Numbered from the stretch's first letter, positions 15,770 to 23,839 are shown. The stretch: 34,568 nucleotides of DNA from an archaeon (GCA_023259115.1 JAHFQW010000016.1:1-34568); one strand, 5' to 3'. Notes: generated by a model from the letters alone, not told the origin. Numbers and translations: made by a program.

Positions 15770-15904
15770 TTAGATTATTGTAATTTCTAGTTTGTTTTTG
15801 GCGGTGGGTTCAATAATCACTTCTTGACCTTTTTTGAGTTTGAGAACTTCAGCTATCGCTTTGGGTACTTTCACATCTAATGATCCTATTATTCTACCAT
15901 CCAA
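15770..15904 (-). CDS. Small AbrB/MazE-like protein
   Basis: A 44-residue frame from TTG 15904: DGRIIGSLDVKVPKAIAEVL followed by KLKKGQEVIIEP and a short tail. This fits the SpoVT/AbrB swapped-hairpin pattern (strand, VPK-x-x-x-x-x-L, x-KKGQEV-x-I), usual for DNA-binding antitoxins and regulators. The start is uncertain: there is no ATG, and a stop lies four codons upstream. The predicted TATA box of the divergent 15938 gene overlaps the region ahead of TTG, so this could be a decayed gene. The remainder of the interval 15709-15937 holds only that promoter. Confidence 0.45.
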   Translation of the reverse strand: MDGRIIGSLDVKVPKAIAEVLKLKKGQEVIIEPTAKNKLEITII

Positions 15905-15937
15905 AACTATTTAAACTTAGTTTTTCGCTTGTAAGAT

Positions 15938-16924
15938 ATGCTTGATCAAGATAGAATTTTACAATATATTGGTTCCATTGGGCCGACAACGCCTTCGAAG
16001 ATTGCAAAAGTGATTAATACGGATACGCTTCTGGCAAGCGCGCATTTATCGGATTTGGCATCACAAAAGAAGGTGAAGATTTCGAGTGTGAAGATTGGGG
16101 GGACACCTCTCTATTATCTGCCGGGGCAGGAGGAGAGGTTGTATCAGTTTGCGCAGGGGAATATTAATCCTAAAGACCATGAAGTGCTGGAGATGCTTAA
16201 AGTACAGAGGGTGTTACGAGAGGTGGAGTTGGAATTATTGCCGCGAGTGGCATTGCGAGGGTTGAAAGATTTTGCCATTCCATTTAATGTGACAATTGGG
16301 GGACAGACGGAGTTGTTTTGGAAGTTTTATTTGGTGAGTGAGGCGGAACGAGATCAGATGGTGAAACAGATGCTGACACCTGTAGAAGAAAAAAGAGAGG
16401 AAGGGAGAGTGGAGTTGCCCATGAGTGAGGCACAAGGTGCGGCAGCAGGTGTGCAAGAGGAGGTTACTTTTGGGGTTACGCAAATAGGGCTAGGTGGAGA
16501 ACATATCGAAAAACAACGATCATTAGTAGAGCAAGAAGGAGAGATAAGGGGGTATTCTGAGAAGGTTGGGCAGAGAGCAAAACCTAAGAGGAAAAGAGTG
16601 GTGGTGGCTGAGACGTTTTTGGAAGATATTGAAGATCATTTTAAGAAGTTGAAAATCATCATTGAACAGAAAGAGACAGTGAAGAAGAATGGGGAGTTGA
16701 ATTTATTTGTTAAAGTGCCATCGGTTGTGGGAACGATTCGATATTTCTGTAAAGCAAAGAATAAAAGTAAATGTGATGAGAAAGATTTATCGCTGGCATA
16801 TATGGAAGCGCAGATTAAGAAGTTGCCGCTGTTGTTTTTATATACTGATGAATTGGCAAAAAAAGCGCAGGAGATGTTAGATTCGGGAGCGTTTGAGAAT
16901 ATGGTTGTGCGAAAGATGGAGTGA
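15938..16924 (+). CDS. Winged-helix protein with C-terminal alpha/beta domain
   Basis: 328 residues. The first 65 form a winged helix (DRILQYIGSIGPTTPSKIAKVI, then LASAHLSDLASQKKVKIS, with a wing reading GGTPLYYLPGQ), so DNA binding is likely. Residues 70-150 may form an accessory domain, and about 150-220 is a charged, low-complexity linker. The final 110 residues (FLEDIEDHFKKLKIII ... LNLFVKVPSVVGTIRYFC ... LPLLFLYTDELAKKAQEML) look alpha/beta. The VPS...IRYFCKAKNK segment is reminiscent of a restriction-endonuclease-like fold, but no convincing catalytic set is visible. TTTAAA about 27 nt upstream supports the start. The role is unknown. Confidence 0.65.
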   Translation: MLDQDRILQYIGSIGPTTPSKIAKVINTDTLLASAHLSDLASQKKVKISSVKIGGTPLYYLPGQEERLYQFAQGNINPKDHEVLEMLKVQRVLREVELELLPRVALRGLKDFAIPFNVTIGGQTELFWKFYLVSEAERDQMVKQMLTPVEEKREEGRVELPMSEAQGAAAGVQEEVTFGVTQIGLGGEHIEKQRSLVEQEGEIRGYSEKVGQRAKPKRKRVVVAETFLEDIEDHFKKLKIIIEQKETVKKNGELNLFVKVPSVVGTIRYFCKAKNKSKCDEKDLSLAYMEAQIKKLPLLFLYTDELAKKAQEMLDSGAFENMVVRKME

Positions 16925-17026
16925 GGTATTATTTTTTGTCGTTGTTAGAGTAGAGATGTTACTATTTTCTTAATCGTAATTCTTTCACAAACATTTATAT
17001 TGTGACTTTGATATTTTTAGATAATA

Positions 17027-18301
17027 ATGGACTCATTTGAAGAATTACGTTTGATTGAACCGCTGCAACGTTCGATTAGAGATGAGGGGTATACTAAACC
17101 AACCCCGATTCAGGCTCAGAGTATTATTCCTCTGCTGGAGGGGAGAGATATTTTGGGTTGTGCGCAGACGGGAACAGGGAAGACGGCGGCATTTATGCTA
17201 CCAATATTGCAGCGATTAATGGAGACGCGAAAAGTAATGCCGCGCAGTACGCCACGCGCACTTATTCTGGCTCCTACCAGAGAATTGGCGGCGCAAATTG
17301 GAGATAGTATTCATGCATATGGAAAATATCTTATGTTGAAGAGCGTGGTTATTTTTGGCGGGGTTGGCCAACAGGCACAAGTGCAGGCGCTGAGTCGAGG
17401 AGTTGATATATTAGTGGCAACGCCGGGAAGGTTATTAGATTTGATGAATCAAGGGCATGTTCGGATATCTGAGGTAGAGATTTTTGTGTTGGATGAGGCG
17501 GATCGAATGTTAGATATGGGTTTTATTCGCGATATTCAACGAATTATTAGCAAACTTCCTGCAAGACGCCAGTCAATGTTTTTTTCAGCAACGCTTGAGC
17601 CAAAAGTGGTTGAGTTGGCAAGAACTTTGGTGCATGATCCAATTCATGTAACGATTAGTCCAGAAACGCCAACGGTTGAGCGAATTGAGCAGAGTGTCTA
17701 TTTTGTGGATAAAGATAAGAAAGATGCACTACTGGTAAAACTTCTTACGAATCCGGCAATGAGTAGAGTTATTGTGTTTACGCAGATGAAACATGTGGCG
17801 AATAGAGTTTCGATTATGTTAACACATGCGGGAATCAGAGCAGACGCAATTCATGGAAACAAAAGTCAGGGAGCGCGTATTGCTTCTTTAGAGGCATTTC
17901 GAGGGGGTCGAGTTCGCGTGCTTGTGGCAACAGATATTGCAGCGCGTGGTATTGATGTGGAAGGAGTTACGCAGGTGATTAATTATGAGTTACCTAATGA
18001 GCCTGAGACGTATGTGCATCGTATCGGACGTACGGCGAGGGCGGATGCTTCGGGAGAGGCTATTTCTTTTTGCAGTGGGTTTGAGAAGAGTTACTTACAA
18101 TCTATTGAACGCTTGATTCGCAAACAAATACCGGTTGTTCTGCATCACCCCTATCATTCTACGAGTGCGATGAATGCGACAGGAGCGGCGAGCAGACCGC
18201 CACCAAAAGGGAATCAACAGAGAGGATTTAGAAAATCGTTTGGCGGTCCGAAGAATCGAAGTGGAGGAAAACATTTTGGCCATGGCCGGTTTAGAAAGTA
18301 G
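17027..18301 (+). CDS. DEAD-box RNA helicase, RhlE-like
   Basis: ATP-dependent RNA-remodelling helicase of 424 residues. Motifs in order: Q motif (YTKPTPIQ, 22-29), I AQTGTGKT (46-53), Ia PTREL (83-87), Ib TPGRLLD, II DEAD (156-159), III SAT (187-189), then in the second RecA domain VIVFTQMK, VLVATDIAARGIDV (V) and HRIGRTAR (VI). The last 50 residues are basic and Gly/Arg/Phe-rich, like the RNA-binding tails of bacterial RhlE-type enzymes. It may help ribosome assembly or mRNA unfolding at low temperature, in line with the cold-shock protein in the window (inference). A TATA-like CATTTATATTG lies about 35 nt upstream. Confidence 0.93.
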   Translation: MDSFEELRLIEPLQRSIRDEGYTKPTPIQAQSIIPLLEGRDILGCAQTGTGKTAAFMLPILQRLMETRKVMPRSTPRALILAPTRELAAQIGDSIHAYGKYLMLKSVVIFGGVGQQAQVQALSRGVDILVATPGRLLDLMNQGHVRISEVEIFVLDEADRMLDMGFIRDIQRIISKLPARRQSMFFSATLEPKVVELARTLVHDPIHVTISPETPTVERIEQSVYFVDKDKKDALLVKLLTNPAMSRVIVFTQMKHVANRVSIMLTHAGIRADAIHGNKSQGARIASLEAFRGGRVRVLVATDIAARGIDVEGVTQVINYELPNEPETYVHRIGRTARADASGEAISFCSGFEKSYLQSIERLIRKQIPVVLHHPYHSTSAMNATGAASRPPPKGNQQRGFRKSFGGPKNRSGGKHFGHGRFRK

Positions 18302-18363
18302 GGTTATGGATGTTGAGAGAATGAGTGCTCATCTTTAAAAAGAGATTCTTATTTTTGAGTATT

Positions 18364-18957
18364 ATGTTCACAAACAGACCGATAGGATTAGTAGATTCAT
18401 TAAGAACGATATATGAATTAAAGAATCTTAAACGGCAAGGGTGGTTACGTCGAGGCGTTCCGGATTATTTGTGTGAATCTGTTGCGGGACATTCGTATAG
18501 AACAGCTCAGGCAGGGTTTTATTATTCTGGAGATGCTCAACTGGCAAAAATGCTTCTCATTCATGATTGGCCAGAAGCTATTGTGGGAGATATTACTCCC
18601 CATGATAATGTTAATCCTGATGAAAAAAGAAGATTAGAAACAGATGCAATGAACAGAATAGTAAGTCCGCTGCCCTATGGAGATAGGTTAATGAATCTCT
18701 GGCTGGAATATGAGGGTAGAGAAACGACTCGAGCAAAAACGGCTACGCAATTAGATAAATTAGATGCGGCAGTTATGGCTTTAGTTTATGAAGAAAAAGG
18801 TTTTGAAGTTTCTGAGTTTTATCCCTATGCCAGAGATAGATTAACCGATTTTTCTTTACTTCAAGTATTTGATACTTTATTAAGAAAAGATCATGACTTG
18901 CGAGATTCACATAGAGTTTATTTTGGCTTGCTGGCTGAAGCAAGACGTCAAATTTAG
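18364..18957 (+). CDS. HD-domain phosphohydrolase (YfbR/HDDC2-like)
   Basis: 197 residues from ATG 18364. The HD signature is complete: His43 (VAGHSYR), His67-Asp68 (LLIHDWPEAIVGDI) with Glu71, and a downstream Asp in QLDKLDAAV (131/134). The layout matches the YfbR/HDDC2 family of 5'-deoxynucleotidases that dephosphorylate dNMPs; the substrate here is inferred. An in-frame TTG-type start at 18325 is less likely, because a TATA-like CTTTAAAAA sits about 30 nt before 18364. It lies between the helicase and fen, transcribed the same way but with its own promoter. Confidence 0.85.
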   Translation: MFTNRPIGLVDSLRTIYELKNLKRQGWLRRGVPDYLCESVAGHSYRTAQAGFYYSGDAQLAKMLLIHDWPEAIVGDITPHDNVNPDEKRRLETDAMNRIVSPLPYGDRLMNLWLEYEGRETTRAKTATQLDKLDAAVMALVYEEKGFEVSEFYPYARDRLTDFSLLQVFDTLLRKDHDLRDSHRVYFGLLAEARRQI

Positions 18958-19030
18958 AGGTGTACTTTTTTCTACATTCAAGTGTTCAAGCCCAATAAAA
19001 ATATAAAGAGAGAATGAGAGTTAATAAAAT

Positions 19031-20071
19031 ATGGGATTACATTTCAAAGAACTGGTGGTGAAACAAGAGATTAGTATTGCGGATTTACGTGGTAAAGTGT
19101 TAGCGGTTGATGCGATGAATATGCTCTATCAATTTCTAACTACAATTCGGGGGCCAGAGGGGTTAGCGTTAACGGATGCAAATGGTCACGTGACATCGCA
19201 TTTGATTGGATTGTTTAGCCGAACAACGGCACTTATGGAAGCGGGATTGAAGTTGGTGTTTGTGTTTGATGGCAAAGCGCCGGAGTTGAAGCAGAAGACG
19301 TGGGAGAAGCGAACGGGCGTGAAAGAGAATGCGGCGTTGAAGTATGAAGAGGCGAAAGAAGTAGGTAATCTAGAAGAGATGAAAAAGTTTGGTTCGCGAA
19401 CAGCGGTGTTAACACGAGAGATGCGGGAGGAAGCGCAACATCTGATACGAGCGTTGGGATTACCAATTGTACAAGCACCATCTGAGGGAGAAGCGCAGAC
19501 GGCGTATATGGTGAAGATGGGTAGAGCGTATGCATCTATATCACAAGATTATGATAATTTGATTTTTGGCTGTCCGCGATTGATTCGTAATTTGTCAATT
19601 GATGGGAAACGTAAGAAAACGGGAAAGTTAGGATATCAAATTGTGAAGCCGGAACAGATATTGTTAGAAGAGGTGTTAACGCATTTGCATTTAAGCCAAG
19701 ATCAATTAATTACGCTGGCTATTCTTGTGGGAACAGATTATAACCCTGGTGGAGTGAGAGGGATTGGACCCAAAACAGGGTTGAAGCTTGTGAAGGAGTA
19801 TAGTGAACATCAACTGCCGGCGTTATTTGACAAAGTGGAGTGGGCAAAGTATTTTCCAGAGGTGGGATGGCAGGAGATTTTTGATACGATTAAATATATT
19901 CCTGTGACGGATTCATTTACACTAGAGTGGAAGCAGGTTGATGAGAAAGAAGTATATCAATTATTAGTTGAGAAGCATAATTTTAGTGTAGATAGGGTTA
20001 AGGGAAAGATGGAGAAGCTGCGTGAAGCAAATAGATTGTTGGCGCAAAAAGGATTGGGTGCGTTTTTTTGA
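19031..20071 (+). CDS. fen: Flap endonuclease 1
   Basis: Structure-specific nuclease that removes 5' flaps during Okazaki-fragment maturation and repair. 346 residues, typical of archaeal FEN1. The metal ligands are visible: Asp27 (AVDAMN), Asp80 (FVFDGKAP), Glu152 and Glu154 (SEGEAQ), Asp173 and Asp175 (SQDYDN) and Asp236 (VGTDYN). The helix-two-turn-helix GVRGIGPKTGLKL follows. The C-terminus QKGLGAFF is a good PIP box for the sliding clamp, so it should work with PCNA loaded by the RFC complex whose large subunit is at 3183-4391. A TATA-like AAAATATAAAG lies about 30 nt upstream. Confidence 0.96.
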   Translation: MGLHFKELVVKQEISIADLRGKVLAVDAMNMLYQFLTTIRGPEGLALTDANGHVTSHLIGLFSRTTALMEAGLKLVFVFDGKAPELKQKTWEKRTGVKENAALKYEEAKEVGNLEEMKKFGSRTAVLTREMREEAQHLIRALGLPIVQAPSEGEAQTAYMVKMGRAYASISQDYDNLIFGCPRLIRNLSIDGKRKKTGKLGYQIVKPEQILLEEVLTHLHLSQDQLITLAILVGTDYNPGGVRGIGPKTGLKLVKEYSEHQLPALFDKVEWAKYFPEVGWQEIFDTIKYIPVTDSFTLEWKQVDEKEVYQLLVEKHNFSVDRVKGKMEKLREANRLLAQKGLGAFF

Positions 20072-20142
20072 GTGTGATATGGGCAGAATTTATATTATTC
20101 AGTAGAGAAAAATACATAAATGGTTGTTTAGATTAGATTTCT

Positions 20143-20946
20143 ATGTCGCTTGATTATAAATTATTTAAAGAAGAGTTGAGACGCAACGCATATATTAGTG
20201 TGCCGTTCTCACTTTCTTCTGTTGAGTTGAGTAAGGCGGCAGAAGAGTATATGGTGTTTTTGAGGTTGCCGCAGGAAATAAAAAAAGAGATGGAGGGAAT
20301 TAAAATAAATCCGTTGGATCGAGGATCGTATGTTGGATACCGCAGACGAGAACAACAGTTAGGAGATTTGGATGAGAAAGAGTTGTTTCAGTATAATTTG
20401 TATTTTGAAGAATTTTTTGGGAGTAAACCGGAAGTACGATATCCTGAAGTGGCATCATTCTTGCAGTCTGCGAAGAACATTTATACGCAGGCGGCGCTGA
20501 TGATGCAAGAGATTATAGATATACTTGAGGGAGAATTTCCTGGGATATATGATCAATTTTTCCATAAAAATATTCCGCCCCATTTTTATCTGCGTTTTAT
20601 TACTTATAGCAATTTTGTGGGGGGAAATTTTTTAGCAAAAGGCCATTATGATCGAGGAGGTTGCACGCTGGCACTCGCAGAGAGTGGACCTGGACTGCGC
20701 ATTGGAAGAACGGCTGATTCGTTACAGGATATAGGACATCATGAAAAAGAGGTGTTATTTTTTCCAGGTATATTGTTTCCAGAATTGACGTCTGATGAGT
20801 TTGTGCCGGCATGGCATGATGTTGTGCAAAAATCAGAATATGCAGTTGATGATGCGGTGGCACGTTGGGCAATTGTGTTTTTTGCAGATCAATTCGAACA
20901 AAGAGTAACGAGTTTTGAAGATAATCATACGCCGAGAAGAGGATGA
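20143..20946 (+). CDS. 2-oxoglutarate/Fe(II)-dependent oxygenase-like protein
   Basis: 267 residues with the jelly-roll oxygenase facial triad: His168 and Asp170 (KGHYDRGGCTLALAE) and His225 (PAWHDVVQ), then Arg241 (ARWAIVFFAD), the expected 2-oxoglutarate anchor. The order and spacing resemble isopenicillin-N-synthase-type enzymes, although this is shorter at the N-terminus. It should hydroxylate or oxidatively modify a small molecule, peptide or nucleic acid. The radical SAM gene starts three bases after its stop, so the two very likely act in one pathway. TATA-like ATACATAAA about 30 nt upstream. Confidence 0.8.
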   Translation: MSLDYKLFKEELRRNAYISVPFSLSSVELSKAAEEYMVFLRLPQEIKKEMEGIKINPLDRGSYVGYRRREQQLGDLDEKELFQYNLYFEEFFGSKPEVRYPEVASFLQSAKNIYTQAALMMQEIIDILEGEFPGIYDQFFHKNIPPHFYLRFITYSNFVGGNFLAKGHYDRGGCTLALAESGPGLRIGRTADSLQDIGHHEKEVLFFPGILFPELTSDEFVPAWHDVVQKSEYAVDDAVARWAIVFFADQFEQRVTSFEDNHTPRRG

Positions 20947-20949
20947 TTA

Positions 20950-21999
20950 ATGTCAACGCTCAAGAAAATATTGAGGCTAGGACATGCCTACACGAAATCA
21001 AAATTCCATCCTCTACCCCTATGGGTTCATATGTGGGTAACAGATCGATGTGATTTAGCTTGTAGTTATTGCGAAATTGTTGAGAATACAAAGAATCCTT
21101 CTACAGAAAGAATAGAGAGCTGGATTGCACATGCAGATACTCTGGGAACGGCAATTATTGCATTTATGGGAGGAGAACCCACGCTGCGTTCAGATATGAC
21201 CCAGATTATCCGCTATGCTAGTGAACGCAATATCACAACATATCTTACATCTCATGCGCAGGGCAGAGTGTTGAGTGAAGAAAAGTTGGTGGAATTTGGG
21301 AAAGCGGGCTTAGATCTGTTGGAGATTTCTTTGGATGGCTATGATACTGTTGAAGGTTCTGAAAAAACGTTACAGGGGGATGAGAGTTTAATTGAACGTT
21401 TGGAGATAGCAGCCAAAGAATACGGACTACGATATAAAGCTCATCAAGTGCTTTCTCCAAGTACGCTTGATGAGACACCAAAGTTAATCGAACTGGCGCA
21501 GAGAAGAAAAATACCCATCACGTTTGGGTTAGTGACAGAATTTGCTGCGTTTAATAATAAGAATGATGAGAGGAATAGTATGAATAATCAGAGTAGCGTA
21601 TATGAAACACCGCAGATAAAACAGAGAATGAGAGAAACACTACAATTTTTGATTACAAAAAAAGAGGAAGGAGCGCCAATTCTTAATCCCATTACTTATT
21701 TTGAAGAGGCATTATCTTTTCTGGATCATCCCATACGTTGGAACTGTGACATTGGGACGTATATGCTCCAGGTGGCAACAACGGGAGAGATTTTTCTTTG
21801 TTCGAAATATTTTAAACGATCAACGGGAGTGAGATTCTTAGATATATCACTTAATTATTTCAAAGAGGATCAACATCACAGCAAGGCATTATTAGACAAA
21901 TGTAATGATAAATGTTTTTCTGCGTGTGCGTATACCACTTCTCATTTTAGAAGACACCCTGGGGAATTATTGGGAAATGTGTTGCGGTATGGAAAGTAA
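20950..21999 (+). CDS. Radical SAM protein with SPASM-like C-terminal cysteines
   Basis: 349 residues. The 4Fe-4S/SAM motif is canonical: Cys34, Cys38, Cys41 (RCDLACSYCEI), followed by the MGGEPTLR motif (73-80) and the LEISLDGYD strand. A C-terminal cluster of cysteines (Cys266, Cys284, and Cys318/322/326 in KCNDKCFSAC) resembles the auxiliary-cluster region of SPASM/twitch enzymes that modify peptides or cofactors. It forms an operon with the 2OG oxygenase. The substrate is unknown; no precursor peptide was found between 20071 and 20143 or between 21999 and 22057. Confidence 0.85.
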   Translation: MSTLKKILRLGHAYTKSKFHPLPLWVHMWVTDRCDLACSYCEIVENTKNPSTERIESWIAHADTLGTAIIAFMGGEPTLRSDMTQIIRYASERNITTYLTSHAQGRVLSEEKLVEFGKAGLDLLEISLDGYDTVEGSEKTLQGDESLIERLEIAAKEYGLRYKAHQVLSPSTLDETPKLIELAQRRKIPITFGLVTEFAAFNNKNDERNSMNNQSSVYETPQIKQRMRETLQFLITKKEEGAPILNPITYFEEALSFLDHPIRWNCDIGTYMLQVATTGEIFLCSKYFKRSTGVRFLDISLNYFKEDQHHSKALLDKCNDKCFSACAYTTSHFRRHPGELLGNVLRYGK

Positions 22000-22056
22000 T
22001 TTTTAGAACTATTTCCTCTCGTTACATTTATATAACGAGATTGGTTTTCTTGTTGT

Positions 22057-23085
22057 ATGCTGGCAGCACAAACGGAGCTGAAAAATGCTCAGAAAGTTAA
22101 AGATTATATTATACAGAGAGATATTCTTAATAAAGATTATTTAGCAGTGAAAGAGTTAGGGTTTATCTATTTCCCGTTGTTAAAGAGGGTGAAAGTGCCG
22201 GGGGCGATGGTTGTGGATACGAAATTTACGTTTCCACTCAAGCAAAAAGAGCTGAGGGTTGAAGAACTGCTCAAAGATAAACTTACCAAAATGGAACTGA
22301 AAAATATCCCTAAGTCACAAGAAGTGATTGGAAGTATTCTTATTTTAGAAATCCCCCCTGAGTTTAGCTCAAAAGAGAAGATGATTGCCCAGGCGTATCT
22401 GCAGGTGCATAAAGCGGTGAGTACGGTTGTTAAAAAAGAAGATATTCATTCGGGACAGTTCCGGACACGCCATGTGAAAATTTTAGCAGGAAAGAAGACG
22501 ACAGAGACAATTCATCAGGAGAATGGTGTGAAAATAAAGTTAGATATTGAGAAAGTGTATTTCTCGGCGCGCTCAGCGCATGAGAGGATGCGCATTGCGC
22601 AGCAGGTGAAGAAGAATGAGATGGTGCTTGTGATGTTTTCAGGAGCCGGTCCATTTCTTTTGGTTATTGCGAGAAATAGTGAGGTGAACATGGTGTATGG
22701 AGTGGAAATGAATCCACAGGGGCATATTTATGCGGTTGAAAATGTAACGTTGAATAAGCTTGAAAAAAAAATCATACTTAAAGAGGGAGATGTACGTCAG
22801 ATAGTCCCATTATTGGAAGAGAAGTTTGATCGGATTGTGATGCCGCTGCCGAAAACAGGGGAAGAGTTTTTGCCTTTAGCGCTGGCGAAGGTAAAAATGG
22901 GCGGGATGATACATCTGTATGCGTTTTTAGAAGAGAAAGATATTAAAGAGTATGAGAAGAAAGTGAGGGGAATTTGTACGAAATTGAAATTTAGAGTTAC
23001 GATTGTAGATACGGTGAAATGCGGGCAGTTCTCACCGCGGTTGTTTAGGATGTGTCTGGATATTAAAATTCTGGGAAATGTTTGA
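22057..23085 (+). CDS. Trm5-like tRNA (guanine37-N1)-methyltransferase
   Basis: 342 residues, the size of archaeal Trm5. The N-terminal region is followed by the Trm5 signature VYFSARSAHERMRI (168-180; usually YFSPR...ER.R), the SAM-binding motif FSGAGPFLL (194-202), VEMNPQGHIYAVENVTLNK and the substrate motif VMPLPKTGEEFL (261-272). It should methylate N1 of G37 in tRNAs, which prevents frameshifting and is the first step towards wyosine. In many Trm5 proteins the last motif begins Asn-Leu-Pro; here Pro-Leu-Pro replaces it, so activity may differ. TATA-like TTTATATAA about 30 nt upstream; the start gives the full N-terminus. Confidence 0.8.
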   Translation: MLAAQTELKNAQKVKDYIIQRDILNKDYLAVKELGFIYFPLLKRVKVPGAMVVDTKFTFPLKQKELRVEELLKDKLTKMELKNIPKSQEVIGSILILEIPPEFSSKEKMIAQAYLQVHKAVSTVVKKEDIHSGQFRTRHVKILAGKKTTETIHQENGVKIKLDIEKVYFSARSAHERMRIAQQVKKNEMVLVMFSGAGPFLLVIARNSEVNMVYGVEMNPQGHIYAVENVTLNKLEKKIILKEGDVRQIVPLLEEKFDRIVMPLPKTGEEFLPLALAKVKMGGMIHLYAFLEEKDIKEYEKKVRGICTKLKFRVTIVDTVKCGQFSPRLFRMCLDIKILGNV

Positions 23086-23124
23086 GTATCAGAAAAAATG
23101 TTAAAATATTCATTATTTATGCAT

Positions 23125-23177
23125 TATAAATGGGTTTGAATATTGATGAATATAGGGTTTATTCAAAGTCCTCTATA
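23125..23177. repeat. Short single-hairpin derivative of family E
   Basis: TATAAATGGGTTTGAATA at the left and TTATTCAAAGTCCTCTATA at the right form inverted termini around about 15 nt. The right 34 bases resemble the ends of the copies near 8360 and 14111. The inner pair of arms is absent, so it looks like an internal deletion. Confidence 0.65.
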
Positions 23178-23194
23178 AAAAGAAGATGGAATCG

Positions 23195-23221
23195 TTTAAA
23201 AAAATATTAAAAAAAAAGAAG
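23195..23221 (-). terminator. T-rich terminator of the cold-shock gene
   Basis: On the minus strand, just after the csp stop, runs of T (complement of AAAAAAATATTAAAAAAAAA) give the oligo-U tract typical of archaeal termination. Confidence 0.5.
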
Positions 23222-23224
23222 AAA

Positions 23225-23521
23225 TTAATACTCTTCTTGACTTTCTTGTTGTTGTTGTTCTTCTTCTTGTCCTTCGCTTTGATTCCCGTGTGCATCACGT
23301 TGTGGTGCGAGACCAAGATCGGATGCTTTTGCGATTAGTTGAACGTTTTCTGCTTTTAAGCCACGCTCGCCTTGACCGCTCTCGAATGACACTTTGTCAT
23401 TATCCCGCAAAAACACTCCTCTAGGCAACGCCGAGAAATGCACGAAATAATCTTGTCCATCTTCACCGTGGATGAACCCAAATCCTTTTTTTCTGTTAAA
23501 AAACTTTACACTTCCTTCCAT
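23225..23521 (-). CDS. Cold-shock domain protein with acidic glutamine-rich tail
   Basis: 98 residues. The OB-fold cold-shock domain occupies residues 1-66, with RNP1 KGFGFI and RNP2 DYFVHFS for binding single-stranded nucleic acid, and ends in the usual GLKAENVQLI strand. It continues into a hydrophilic tail of about 30 residues very rich in Glu and Gln (EGQEEEQQQQESQEEY) that most bacterial CspA proteins lack. Cold-shock proteins are patchy in archaea, so a bacterial source is plausible. The transcript seems to have a leader: the TATA box is near 23577-23586 and the ATG is 55 nt downstream. Confidence 0.92.
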   Translation of the reverse strand: MEGSVKFFNRKKGFGFIHGEDGQDYFVHFSALPRGVFLRDNDKVSFESGQGERGLKAENVQLIAKASDLGLAPQRDAHGNQSEGQEEEQQQQESQEEY

Positions 23522-23550
23522 TGTACTCGTTCCTCACTAATTACTAAAGA

Positions 23551-23586
23551 AGGCTCTGAGAGCCTACTTCGTTTTGTATATAAAAT
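23551..23586 (-). promoter_or_regulatory. csp promoter with a palindrome at the start site
   Basis: TATATAAAA (23577-23586) is the probable TATA box. The perfect palindrome AGGCTCTGAGAGCCT (23551-23565) covers the transcription start expected about 25 nt downstream. It could be an operator or the first hairpin of a 5' leader. Confidence 0.45.
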
Positions 23587-23649
23587 GAATGTGATTTATA
23601 AACTTTTTTGAGAAAAATGGTGATTTTAATGAGGGGTGCAGAAAGTGAT

Positions 23650-23839
23650 AATTAACAAGGTCTGTCCAGAATGCTGAAGAAAGCCACCCTGGCCGAGTGC
23701 TTGACCTATCTTTGATATGACTGTTGGTGAGGAGAGGACTTAATTTTTTATTGAAATATAGGGGTTATTCAAAGTCTTCTATACATTCTCTCGCACTCTT
23801 CTTGGCCAGGCGGGTGGCTTTCTGGACAGACAATTAACA
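23650..23839. mobile_element. MITE-like element with long terminal inverted repeat and 8-bp target duplication
   Basis: AATTAACA occurs directly at both ends (23650-23657 and 23832-23839). Inside lies an imperfect inverted repeat: GTCTGTCCAG (23660-23669) pairs with 23822-23831, AAAGCCACCC (23680-23689) with 23812-23821, and TGGCC (23690-23694) with 23804-23808, with a 10-nt bulge on the left arm. No reading frame is credible. A family-E repeat sits in the middle. The flanking repeat points to transposition rather than a simple terminator. Confidence 0.65.
23733..23783. repeat. Family-E repeat nested in the MITE-like element
   Basis: Starts GAGAGGACTTAAT and ends TTATTCAAAGTCTTCTATA, with the conserved TTGAAATATAGGGG before the right arm. 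It is a single-hairpin form, one substitution away from the family right end. Confidence 0.55.
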
